This document shows positions 44,732-52,628 of a DNA stretch of 64,000 nucleotides, in pieces. The DNA comes from DATKWD01 sp963704815 (GTDB lineage Bacteria > Actinomycetota > Acidimicrobiia > Acidimicrobiales > Salinilacustritrichaceae). The DNA is taken from NCBI GenBank assembly GCA_963704815.1, contig CAVPHU010000003.1, forward strand, positions 1 to 64,000, given 5' to 3'. Every line of letters starts with the position of its first letter. Position 1 is the first letter of the stretch. Under the pieces are notes generated by a model. The model did not search any database. It was given only the letters and a program-made list of their open reading frames with translations, and was not told where the DNA came from. A program made the position numbers and the translations under genes.

Positions 44732-46198
44732 ATGGAAGGCGTGCGAGGTGGCGACGACATCGAGGACGTGATCAACGCCCAGCAGGGCGACGATCAGGCG
44801 TTCTCGGCGTTGTTCGACCGGTGGTTCGACCGAGTGCACGACGTCGCGTTCCACATCGTGCATGACCCCACCATCTCGGCCGAGGTGACCCAGGACGTGT
44901 TCCTCAATGCCTGGCAGAAGCTCGACACACTGCAGGAGCCGGCGGCCTTCGGCGGCTGGCTTCTCCGCAGCGCCAGGAATCGTGCGCTCAACCGCCTGAA
45001 GTACGAGCGGCGCAGCACACCGATGAACATGGAGGACACGATGATGGAAGTCGATCGGCGGAGACCCGGCATCGACGCGTCCGATGTGCAGATCGACCTC
45101 GACTGGCAACAGCATCTGGTGTGGGCGGCGTCGTCGGCCCTGGGCGAGCGGGACGCCAGCATCCTCAGCCTGCACCTCCGCTCCGGGCTCGAGGCTCCCG
45201 AACTCGCCGACGAACTCGGGGTCACGCCCAACAACGCCCACCAACTGCTGTTTCGGCTGCGCGAGCGACTCGGGACGGCCATCGCCTCCTGGACCGTCTG
45301 GCGCGAGGGGTCGCCTCGCTGTGACGAGCTCCGCGTCGTGCTCGACCGCGCGGGATCGTCGAGCTTCGACCGGGCGACCGCCAAGCTGGTGACCCAGCAC
45401 GTGAACTGGTGCGACATCTGCGCCAACGAGCGAGACCGAGCCGTGGCCCCGCAGGCCATCTTCGCGGGCGTCCCGGTGCTCGTCGCACCCGCCGTGCTCA
45501 AGACCCGCGTGGCCGCAGCCCTCGAGCAGAGCGGCGTCCCGATGTCGGCTGCCACGATCGAAGCTGCCGGAACTCCGGGCGACCGAACCGGACCGCCGGC
45601 AGCCACCGCCGTCACACCGTCGCCGTTCGCGGCCGACGCGGGTGAGGCGGCGCGCTCCGAGCACCGCCTCCGGCGAGGCACCTTGATGGCGGTCGGTGCT
45701 GCCGCCATCATCCTGGCGTTGGTCTTCTTCGCGACCCGACAGGTCGACGACGGCACCACGACCGACGAGATCTCCGTCGGCCCGACCTCGACCACGGTCA
45801 CGACACCCACCACGGCTCCGTCGCCGACCACCTCCCCCGCCACCACGGGTGCACCGATTCCGCCGCCGGTCATCCCGCCTGCGCCACCCGAGCCGAGTCC
45901 TCCCCCGGTCGTCGACACCACCCCTTCGACCGCCGACGAACCCAGCCCCGCCCCGACCATCCTGGCGTTCCGAGCGTTCCGCAGCCCGGGTCCGGGGTGC
46001 GCCACGCCATCGGAGGTCGTGCGAGTCGCATGGAGCACCACCGATGCCACCGAGGTGCTCGTCACCGGGCCGGGCGCCCCTACCGAGGGGCAGCCGCCGT
46101 CAGGGAGCCTCGATCTCTGCGTGGCGGGCCCGGGGACGTTCCAGGTCTTCGCCACCGGACCAGGCGGAACGACCCCGTCGGCCGAGGTCAGCGCCTGA
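44732..46198 (+). CDS. ECF sigma factor with fused zinc anti-sigma-like motif, membrane helix and outer domain
   Basis: A 488-residue protein. Sigma region 2 is residues about 12-90 (SALFDRWFDRVHDVAFHIVH, QDVFLNAWQKLDTLQEPAAF, GWLLRSARNRALNRLKYERR) and region 4 about 130-185 (ELADELGVTPNNAHQLLFRL). Residues 223-230 read HVNWCDIC, the H-x3-C-x2-C zinc motif of ZAS anti-sigma factors. A membrane helix at about 317-334 (TLMAVGAAAIILALVFFATR), a Thr/Pro-rich stretch of 70 residues and a small C-terminal strand-rich domain outside the cell (SPGPGCATPSEVVRVAWSTT) follow. It thus looks like sigma, inhibitor and sensor in one chain, as in ECF groups with large C-terminal extensions. No separate anti-sigma gene is next to it. 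The ATG at 44732 is probable. Confidence 0.82.
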   Translation: MEGVRGGDDIEDVINAQQGDDQAFSALFDRWFDRVHDVAFHIVHDPTISAEVTQDVFLNAWQKLDTLQEPAAFGGWLLRSARNRALNRLKYERRSTPMNMEDTMMEVDRRRPGIDASDVQIDLDWQQHLVWAASSALGERDASILSLHLRSGLEAPELADELGVTPNNAHQLLFRLRERLGTAIASWTVWREGSPRCDELRVVLDRAGSSSFDRATAKLVTQHVNWCDICANERDRAVAPQAIFAGVPVLVAPAVLKTRVAAALEQSGVPMSAATIEAAGTPGDRTGPPAATAVTPSPFAADAGEAARSEHRLRRGTLMAVGAAAIILALVFFATRQVDDGTTTDEISVGPTSTTVTTPTTAPSPTTSPATTGAPIPPPVIPPAPPEPSPPPVVDTTPSTADEPSPAPTILAFRAFRSPGPGCATPSEVVRVAWSTTDATEVLVTGPGAPTEGQPPSGSLDLCVAGPGTFQVFATGPGGTTPSAEVSA

Positions 46199-46210
46199 GC
46201 CCGAGGCTGG

Positions 46211-46747
46211 TCAGAGCCAGCCGCTCCGAACGAAGTCCTCGTCGCCCTCGGGCGCCCGGCCGGTGAGCCCGGCGGCCACCGTCGCCAGCGACCGTTCGAC
46301 CTCGGCCACGACCGTCGGTCCGGCATCGCGCAGCGCCTCGAGGTCACCAGGCGCCAGATCGTCGAGATCGACCTCGGCGTCGGAGAGCACCGACTCGATG
46401 TCGTCGAACCGCTCTGCGAGCCACCCGACCGGATCGGCGCTCAGTTCCTCGACGAACACCCGGCGCCCGGGCTCCCAGCCGCGAAACTTGGGATGGTGGT
46501 GCGCCCGGTCGAGACTCCCCGGCTCGCTGCTCACCGTCTCGAGCAGATCGACCCGCCAGACGGGGCGATCGACCCGGATGGGCGTCGCCGAGTACACCGA
46601 ACCGGGGACCTCGTCGCGCTCGAACATCCTGACTTCGAGCCGGACCCCACGCTCGGCACCTTCGCTCCCGGGCGCAGCGTTGGGGTCGAGGAAGTAGAGG
46701 TCGCCGACGACGACCCCGATCCGTTCGAAAGCGAGGCTCCACAGCAT
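46211..46747 (-). CDS. Conserved hypothetical acidic protein
   Basis: A 178-residue soluble protein starting MLWSLAFERIGVVVGDLYFL. It contains HHHPKFRGWEPGRRVFVEEL (three His, then Trp/Arg) and DPVGWLAERFDDIESVLSDA, ending PEGDEDFVRSGWL. I recognise no named family; the conserved-looking His-rich and FxxW motifs suggest a folded enzyme or adaptor rather than chance. Start at 46747, divergent from the alcohol dehydrogenase gene with only 33 bases between, so the promoters must overlap. Confidence 0.55.
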   Translation of the reverse strand: MLWSLAFERIGVVVGDLYFLDPNAAPGSEGAERGVRLEVRMFERDEVPGSVYSATPIRVDRPVWRVDLLETVSSEPGSLDRAHHHPKFRGWEPGRRVFVEELSADPVGWLAERFDDIESVLSDAEVDLDDLAPGDLEALRDAGPTVVAEVERSLATVAAGLTGRAPEGDEDFVRSGWL

Positions 46748-46780
46748 CCGAGGAGTCTGCCAGGATCTACGGTCGGGATC

Positions 46781-47782
46781 ATGCGCAGAGCGGTGTGGAC
46801 CGATGACGGGCTCGGACTCGACGAGCACGACCCGGGTCCCTTGGCCGACGGGTGGGCCCGGCTCGAGGTGGCTGCCTGCGGGATCTGTGGCTCCGACCTG
46901 CACTTCCTCCATGGCCAGTATCCACGACCGGTCGGCACCGCACCGGGGCACGAACTGGTCGGCACCGTCATCGACGGCCCCGCCGGACTCGACGACGTCC
47001 TCTACGCCGTGTCACCGAACGTGGTCTGCGGGACCTGCGACTACTGCCGCACCGGGCAGACCAACCTGTGCGGACGGGGCGGTGCGGGACTCGGCCTCGG
47101 ACGAGACGGTGGCCTCGCCGAAACCGTCGATGCCCCGGTGCTCAATCTCGCGCCGGTGCCCGACGGCGTCGACCCCGTCGTGGCGTCGCTGACCGAGCCG
47201 CTCGCCGTGGCCCTCCGTGGCATCGGCCTCGGCGCACCGGCCCCCGACGGACGCGTGCTGGTGCTCGGGGCCGGAACGATCGGGCTGTGTGCGGCGCTGG
47301 TCGCCCGCGACCGGGCGCTCGAGGTGGCGATCACGGCTCGACATCCCCACCAACGGGCGGCAGCCGAGGCCCTCGGTGTGACGGTTCTGGACGAGGACGA
47401 AGGGGTCGCCTGGGGCAAGGCGCACCGACCCGATCTGGTGGTCGAGAGCGTCGGAGGGAACGCCGACACCGTCGCCGAAGCCATCCGTGCCTCGCGTCGC
47501 GGCGGTCGCATCGTCCTCCTCGGCTCGTTCGGCGGGCCGAAGCCGATCGACCTGCAGCGGCTCCAGATGAAGGAGATCTCGCTGCTCGGTTCGTTCTGTT
47601 ACGGGACCGGTGATCGCGAGCCCGAGTACGCCACGGCCGCCACACTCACCGGCCGGTGGGCCACCGAGCTCGCCGAGCTGACGACCCACCAGTTCGCCCT
47701 CGCCGATGTCGACGCGGCCTTCGCCACCGCCGACGACAAGTCGAGCGGCGCCATCAAGGTCACCATCACCCCTGAGGCGTAG
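46781..47782 (+). CDS. Zinc-type alcohol dehydrogenase (MDR family)
   Basis: A 333-residue medium-chain dehydrogenase. The catalytic-zinc Cys is in ACGICGSDLHFL, the His/Glu in APGHELVG, and the structural-zinc site has three of the usual cysteines in VVCGTCDYCRTGQTNLC. The Rossmann motif is VLVLGAGTIGLCAALVA. The length is slightly short for the family, with a compact substrate domain. The likely reaction is NAD(P)-dependent oxidation of an alcohol or polyol. It is followed at 10 bases by an SDR gene, then by a hydrolase and a kinase-like gene on the same strand. Confidence 0.85.
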   Translation: MRRAVWTDDGLGLDEHDPGPLADGWARLEVAACGICGSDLHFLHGQYPRPVGTAPGHELVGTVIDGPAGLDDVLYAVSPNVVCGTCDYCRTGQTNLCGRGGAGLGLGRDGGLAETVDAPVLNLAPVPDGVDPVVASLTEPLAVALRGIGLGAPAPDGRVLVLGAGTIGLCAALVARDRALEVAITARHPHQRAAAEALGVTVLDEDEGVAWGKAHRPDLVVESVGGNADTVAEAIRASRRGGRIVLLGSFGGPKPIDLQRLQMKEISLLGSFCYGTGDREPEYATAATLTGRWATELAELTTHQFALADVDAAFATADDKSSGAIKVTITPEA

Positions 47783-47792
47783 CGTCGGACCC

Positions 47793-48587
47793 ATGCGGTT
47801 GCAGGATCGAGTGGTCGTGGTCGTCGGCGCCGGGCAGACCCCGGGCGAGACGATCGGCAACGGGCGCGCCGCTTCGCTCGCGTTCGCACGAGAGGGTGCG
47901 ACGGTCGTGCTCGCCGACCGGCGCGAGGACTCGGCATCCGCAACGCTCGACCTGCTGAGATCCGAGGGGTTCGACGGGTCCGTCGTCGTGGCCGACGTCA
48001 CGGTCGAACACGACTGCCAACGGCTGATCGAGTCCACGGTCGAGACCCACGGGTCGGTCGACGTCCTGCACTACAACGTCGGCCACGGCAACGGCGATGT
48101 CGACTTCCCCGAGCAGGCGGTCGAGCACTGGGACGCCATCATCGATGCCAACCTGCGCGGCTTCTTCCTCTGCACGAAACACGTGCTACCGGTCATGCGC
48201 AGCCAGGAGTCGGGCGTCATCATCGGCGTGTCGTCGGCGGCCGCGCTGGCCAGCGGCGGCGGCATCACCTACAAGGCGTCGAAAGCCGGGATGAACGCCA
48301 TCGTCCAGTCGTTGGCCGTCAAGAACGGCAAGTACGGCATCCGGGTCAACGCCATCATGCCCGGCCTGATCGACACCCCGATGGCGGTGGAAGGCCTCGC
48401 CAAGGCGCTGGACATCGGGCGGGACGAGCTTCGATCGGCGCGCAACAAGGCGGTTCCGCTGGGGTCGCGCATGGGGTCGGCCTGGGATGTCGCCAACGCG
48501 GCCGTGTTCCTCGCATCCGACGATGCGTCCTACATCTCGGGCGTCGCGCTGGCCGTCGACGGCGCCCTCACCGCACGGGTCGGGTAG
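47793..48587 (+). CDS. Short-chain dehydrogenase/reductase (SDR)
   Basis: A 264-residue classical SDR. The cofactor loop is VVVVGAGQTPGETIGNGRAA, slightly longer than TGxxxGIG; YNVGHGN replaces NNAG; the catalytic Ser and Tyr-x-x-x-Lys are in GVSSAAALASGGGITYKASK; and PGLIDTPM follows. The end (DASYISGVALAVDGALTARV) is the usual SDR C-terminus. It begins 10 bases after the alcohol dehydrogenase stop and is probably in the same operon. Substrate not predictable. Confidence 0.87.
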   Translation: MRLQDRVVVVVGAGQTPGETIGNGRAASLAFAREGATVVLADRREDSASATLDLLRSEGFDGSVVVADVTVEHDCQRLIESTVETHGSVDVLHYNVGHGNGDVDFPEQAVEHWDAIIDANLRGFFLCTKHVLPVMRSQESGVIIGVSSAAALASGGGITYKASKAGMNAIVQSLAVKNGKYGIRVNAIMPGLIDTPMAVEGLAKALDIGRDELRSARNKAVPLGSRMGSAWDVANAAVFLASDDASYISGVALAVDGALTARVG

Positions 48588-48630
48588 GCAAGCCGAGCCC
48601 CCGCCCTACGACTCGTGACACGATGAGGCC

Positions 48631-49512
48631 ATGGCCCAGGTCGAAGCGAACGGCATCACCATCGAGTACGAGCGCGCCGGCAACGGCGAGCCGATGCTCC
48701 TCATCATGGGCCTCGGCGCCCAGCTCACGGCGTGGTCGCCCGAGTTCATCGATGCGCTGATCGGCCGCGGCTTCGCCATCGTGCGTCACGACAACCGCGA
48801 CGCCGGCCTGAGCACCGAGATGGACGGCACTCCCCCGTCGCAGGTGCAGTCCTTCGCCCGGCGCATGCTCCGTCGACCCATCGACGCGAGCTATCTGATC
48901 GGCGACATGGCCGACGACGCGGCAGGTCTCCTCGACGCGCTGAGCCTCGATTCGGCTCACGTCGTCGGAGTGTCGATGGGCGGCATGATCGCCCAGAGCC
49001 TCGCCATCCGGCATCCCGACCGGGTCCGCAGCCTGACCTCGATCATGTCGAACCCCGGCGATGGAAGCGGATCGATCTCGCCGAAGCTCGCGCTCACGAT
49101 GGCCCGCCGGCCGACGCCGTCACGCGAGAACGCCGTCGACCTCTCGGTATTCGTCTCCCGCCGCATCTCCGGACCGCACTTCGACGAAGCTGTGACCCGC
49201 CCGCGCGCCGAAGCCGCAGTGGCCCGCAGCTTTCGCCCCGAGGGCACGGTGCGGCAGACCGCGGCGATCATGGCCAGCCCGAGCCGGATTCCCGGCCTCG
49301 AGGCCCTGCGGACCCCGACGCTGGTCGTCCACGGCCTGCTCGACCCGCTCGTTCGACCCAGCGGGGGCGTGCGCACCGCCAAGGCCGTCCCCGACTCCCG
49401 GCTGCTGATGTTCAACGACATGGGCCACGACGTCCCGGCGCCCCGAGTGGCCGAGATCGCCGACGCCATCGCCCACAACGCCGCGCGCGCCCCCAAGCCA
49501 GCCCGCGTCTGA
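48631..49512 (+). CDS. Alpha/beta hydrolase
   Basis: A 293-residue hydrolase. MLLIMGLGAQLTAWSPEFID carries the oxyanion loop, VVGVSMGGMIAQSLA the nucleophile elbow (Ser in GVSMGG), and the catalytic Asp and His are in HGLLDPLVRPSG and FNDMGHDVPAP. The family covers esterases, C-C hydrolases and epoxide or haloalkane hydrolases; this branch with IVRHDNRDAGLS is common in actinobacteria and unassigned. It sits between the SDR and a phosphotransferase gene. Confidence 0.87.
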   Translation: MAQVEANGITIEYERAGNGEPMLLIMGLGAQLTAWSPEFIDALIGRGFAIVRHDNRDAGLSTEMDGTPPSQVQSFARRMLRRPIDASYLIGDMADDAAGLLDALSLDSAHVVGVSMGGMIAQSLAIRHPDRVRSLTSIMSNPGDGSGSISPKLALTMARRPTPSRENAVDLSVFVSRRISGPHFDEAVTRPRAEAAVARSFRPEGTVRQTAAIMASPSRIPGLEALRTPTLVVHGLLDPLVRPSGGVRTAKAVPDSRLLMFNDMGHDVPAPRVAEIADAIAHNAARAPKPARV

Positions 49513-49517
49513 GCCGC

Positions 49518-50444
49518 ATGCGAACGGTGCCCGAGCAGGCCCGCCGGCTCGTGGAGGAGCTGTTCCCGGGTGGCCGCATCACCGGGATCACCCCACTCTC
49601 GGGAGGCATCTCCTCACCGATGCTCCGGGTCGACCTCGACGTACCCGAGCGTCCGACGACGACGAGTGTGACGGTGCGATCTGCACCCGACGCCGACCCG
49701 CTGGTCCGGTCGGCGACGGTGGATGCCCATCGTCTCCCCCTCCATCGCGAGGCCGCGCTGCTCGATCACCTGGTGGCCGCCGGCGCGCCGGTGCCGTCGG
49801 TGCTCGCCGGTGATGGTGACCATCTCGTGCTCGAGTTCATCGAAGGAGCACCGGTCTTCGACTCGCCTGATCCCATCGGACTCGCTCGCACAATGGCCCG
49901 GGCCCTCGCCGAGATCCACGCGATCGCACGGCCCGACGTCGACCCTCCCTGGCGCACGCGGTCCGTCGGAGAGCACCTGTCTCGGCGGTCCGCACACGCC
50001 GATCTCGAACTCCGAGAGCCCGAGATCCTCGATGCGCTCCGGTCGGTGTGGCCGCCCGAGGACGGCCCCGCCCGCCTCCTGCACGGCGACTTCTGGCCAG
50101 GCAACCTCATCTGGCGTGACGGCGACCTCGTCGGGGTGGTCGACTGGGAGGACGCTGCCATCGGCGACCTCCACGCAGACGTCAGCATCACCAGGCTCGA
50201 CCTGCAATGGGTCTTCGGCATCGAGGCCTCGGAGGCATTCACGGCTGCGTACGACCAGATCACACCGCTCGATGCGACCCACCTGGCCATCTGGGATCTC
50301 GCCGCAGCGATGCGGCCGTGTGGCGTGCTCGCAGAGTGGGCCGCGACCTATCCCGGCCTCGGCCGCCCCGACATCAGCGCGACGGCGATGCAGGTGGTCC
50401 ACCGCCGGTTCGTCGACCGGGCGCTCGCGGCCCTGGCCGGCTGA
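49518..50444 (+). CDS. Aminoglycoside phosphotransferase-fold kinase
   Basis: A 308-residue protein of the APH/choline kinase fold. The ATP-loop region is ITPLSGGISSPMLRVDL, the linker is LVLEFIEGAPVF, the Brenner catalytic motif is LLHGDFWPGNLIW and the metal Asp is in GVVDWEDAAIGDLHADVSI. This branch is usually of unknown substrate; acyl-CoA-linked and small-molecule kinases are possible, and antibiotic resistance should not be assumed. It begins 5 bases after the hydrolase stop. Confidence 0.82.
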   Translation: MRTVPEQARRLVEELFPGGRITGITPLSGGISSPMLRVDLDVPERPTTTSVTVRSAPDADPLVRSATVDAHRLPLHREAALLDHLVAAGAPVPSVLAGDGDHLVLEFIEGAPVFDSPDPIGLARTMARALAEIHAIARPDVDPPWRTRSVGEHLSRRSAHADLELREPEILDALRSVWPPEDGPARLLHGDFWPGNLIWRDGDLVGVVDWEDAAIGDLHADVSITRLDLQWVFGIEASEAFTAAYDQITPLDATHLAIWDLAAAMRPCGVLAEWAATYPGLGRPDISATAMQVVHRRFVDRALAALAG

Positions 50445-50483
50445 GCGCTCAGGATCGCGGGTTCCTCGATCATCACCCCGTGC

Positions 50484-51827
50484 CTACTCCGGCAGACCGT
50501 TGGTGGCGAGGGCGACCCAGAGGTTGGTGGTGAGTCCGAGTGACGTGACGTCGACCCGCTCGTCGTGCCCGTGGAACCGGCTGGCGAACGAGGCGAAGTC
50601 GACCTGATCGCTGAACAGTGCCGCCCCGTAGGCGACGGTCCCCTTCTCGCGGAAGAACGGCGAGTCGGTGCCGCCGGTGACCAGGTTCGGGACGATCGTC
50701 GCCGTCGGGAAGGCGGCCTTGACCTCACGTTCGAGCGCCGCCCACATGGGGGTGTCGATCGGCGATGCGGTCGACTCGCGTCGATGCAGCGGCGAGGTCT
50801 CGACGTGGTCGTACAGGTCGCCCAGCGCGGCCCGAAGGTGGTCGTCGACGTCGTCGAAGGTCTCGCCGGGAAGGATGCGGATGTCGACCTCGAGGTCGAC
50901 CGAATCGGGGATCACGTTGGTCTTCGTCCCGCCACCGATGACGTTGGGCGAGAACGTCGTGTGGGTACAGGCATGGGCGAACGATCCGATCCCACGCCCG
51001 AGTTGCTCGCACATGTCTCGCACCCGTCCGGGGTCGGTGAGGGCCTCGGCCAGATCGTCGGGCAGGGCCAGCGCTCCGACCATCGCCCGCCAGGTGTCGG
51101 TGATGAGCGGGTCGGGGCGGTAGGCGTCGAGGCGTCGCACCACCTCGGCCGCCTTGACCAGGGCATTGTCGGCGCCGAGCGGGGCCGAGCCGTGGCCGGG
51201 GGTCCCCTTCACGCGGATGCGGGTCCACCCGAGGCCCTTCTCGGCCGCGCTGATCGCGAAGGTCGGGCCCGGACCGATGGCGAACCCGCCCATCTCGGTG
51301 AGCAGGTAGTCGCACCCGACGGCGTCCCATTCACGATCGCAGAGCCACTCGGCGCCGTGCGCGCCACCGGCCTCCTCGTCGGCGACGCCGAGATAGATGA
51401 GATCGCCCTTCGGGCGGATACCGGTGTCGAGGACGTGGGCGAAGGCCACCGCCATCGACGACGTGACGTTCAGCATGTCGACCGCGCCGCGACCCCACAC
51501 CTCACCGTCGACGAGTTCGCCGCCGAACGGATCGCGGCTCCACCCGTCGGGTGACACCGGGACGACATCGGTGTGGCCCATCCAGCACACCGACGGCGCA
51601 TCAGGATCGGTGCCCTCGATGCGGGCCACGATCGACTTCCGGCCGGGGGTGGGCTCGTAGGTCTCGATGTCGGCACCCCGGCCTTCGAGGAACGTCTCGA
51701 GCGTGTCGCTGTTCCGCACCTCCTCGCCCGAGGTCGGCGTGCCGTCGTTGACGCACTGGTTGCGGATCAACGTCTGCAGCAACTCGACGGTCTGTCCGGT
51801 GAGCGGGCTGGCCTCGACGTCGGTCAT
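50484..51827 (-). CDS. M20 family metallopeptidase (carboxypeptidase-like)
   Basis: A 447-residue zinc hydrolase. SVCWMGHTDVVPVSPDGW has the first His and the Asp, VWGRGAVDMLNVTSSMAVAF the bridging Asp (with Leu-Asn where Lys is usual), LGVADEEAGGAHGAEWL the Glu pair, and VTGGTDSPFFREKG a late metal region. It resembles M20A peptidase/aminoacylase proteins with a dimerisation domain at about 200-310. Start at 51827. It is divergent from the candidate selenoprotein with 170 bases between. Confidence 0.85.
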   Translation of the reverse strand: MTDVEASPLTGQTVELLQTLIRNQCVNDGTPTSGEEVRNSDTLETFLEGRGADIETYEPTPGRKSIVARIEGTDPDAPSVCWMGHTDVVPVSPDGWSRDPFGGELVDGEVWGRGAVDMLNVTSSMAVAFAHVLDTGIRPKGDLIYLGVADEEAGGAHGAEWLCDREWDAVGCDYLLTEMGGFAIGPGPTFAISAAEKGLGWTRIRVKGTPGHGSAPLGADNALVKAAEVVRRLDAYRPDPLITDTWRAMVGALALPDDLAEALTDPGRVRDMCEQLGRGIGSFAHACTHTTFSPNVIGGGTKTNVIPDSVDLEVDIRILPGETFDDVDDHLRAALGDLYDHVETSPLHRRESTASPIDTPMWAALEREVKAAFPTATIVPNLVTGGTDSPFFREKGTVAYGAALFSDQVDFASFASRFHGHDERVDVTSLGLTTNLWVALATNGLPE

Positions 51828-51879
51828 CGACGCCGAATCTAGGTCAACCATCGATCGGCGACCCCCAACTCCCGATCCT

Positions 51880-51916
51880 TGTCCGGTCTGCGCCACTCAT
51901 CGGCCAGAACCGGACA
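51880..51916. promoter_or_regulatory. Imperfect inverted repeat in the divergent intergenic region
   Basis: TGTCCGGTCTG (51880-51890) pairs with CAGAACCGGACA (51905-51916) with one bulged base. It lies between the divergent M20 and selenoprotein-candidate genes and could be an operator. No transcription factor match is known to me. Confidence 0.3.
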
Positions 51917-51983
51917 GAGATCAGGGGTTCGACGGAGATCGAGGGCGGGAGATCGGGTTCGAGGGAAATCGGGCTGCGGGCGA

Positions 51984-51989
51984 TAGACA
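51984..51989 (+). promoter_or_regulatory. Possible -10 element (TAGACA) of a leaderless transcript
   Basis: TAGACA ends eight bases before the ATG at 51998, so a start site about seven bases downstream would put the ATG at or near the 5' end of the RNA. No Shine-Dalgarno is seen before this ATG. Leaderless starts are common in actinobacteria. Prediction by eye. Confidence 0.3.
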
Positions 51990-51997
51990 CCTCTGCC

Positions 51998-52615
51998 ATG
52001 GACATCGAATTCTGGGTCGACCCCATCTGACCGTGGTGCTGGGTGACGGCCCGTTGGGTCGTCGACGAAGTGGCACCCGCACGTGACCTGAACGTCACGT
52101 GGCAACCGATCAGCCTGTTCTTCAAGAACGAGCCCGAACCCGATTCGGACTACTACACCCATCTGTTCTTCACCCACCGCCTGCTCCGGGTGATGGAAGC
52201 GGTGCGAGAGGGCGAGGGCGAGGCCTCGGTGCTGCCGCTGTACTGGCAGTACGGCAAGACCATCCATCACGACCAGAACCGGGACTTCACCGCCACCGAG
52301 ATGCTCGAGGCGGCCGGTATCGACCCCGAGTACGCCAGCGCCTTCGACGACGAGTCGTGGGACGAAGCGATCCGCGAGCGCATGGACATCGGACTCGAAC
52401 TGGCCGGCGACGACATCGGGACGCCGATCGTCGCCCTCGAGAACAGCCGGGGCGACAAGCAGGGCTACTTCGGCCCGGTCATCACCCGTGTGCCCTCGAC
52501 CGAGCAGTCGCTCATCATGTGGGACGCCCTCACCTCGATGATGGAGGTCGAGGGCTTCTGGGAGCTCAAGCGGACCCGCACCGAGGGCCCCGAGTTCGGC
52601 GAACGCCCGGACTGA
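51998..52615 (+). CDS. Candidate selenoprotein: DsbA-fold mycothiol-type nitroreductase with Sec-Pro-Trp-Cys active site
   Basis: Read through an in-frame TGA at 52028-52030, the frame gives a 205-residue thioredoxin-fold protein of the DsbA/FrnE group, close to the mycothiol-dependent nitroreductase Rv2466c type (about 207 residues). The start is MDIEFWVDPI-U-PWCWVTARW, where the family has C-P-W-C; Sec11 would replace the first, attacking Cys and Cys14 is kept. DLNVTWQPISLFF, then DIGTPIVALENSRGDKQGYF (cis-Pro region) and GPVITRVPSTEQSLIMWDAL follow. A nine-pair hairpin with a G-leading loop begins 15 bases after the TGA. Without read-through, a GTG at 52043 would give a protein lacking the whole active site. 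Mycothiol synthesis is supported by mshC at 62528. An assembly substitution (TGC to TGA) is the main alternative. Confidence 0.75.
52031..52064 (+). promoter_or_regulatory. Candidate bacterial SECIS hairpin
   Basis: GACGGCCC (52045-52052) pairs with GGGTCGTC (52056-52063), one pair being G-U, plus an outer U-G pair (52044/52064). The loop is GUU. The loop begins 22 bases after the TGA and its first base is G, both within the rules used for bacterial SECIS elements (loop 16-37 bases from UGA, G in the first two loop positions). GC-rich DNA makes such stems fairly often, so this supports rather than proves Sec. Confidence 0.55.
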
Positions 52616-52628
52616 GCACCCCCGGCGG

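Noticed and set aside
49518..50444. Antibiotic resistance kinase
   Set aside because: The APH fold is clear, but this branch lacks residues that would identify an aminoglycoside target and sits in a metabolic operon.
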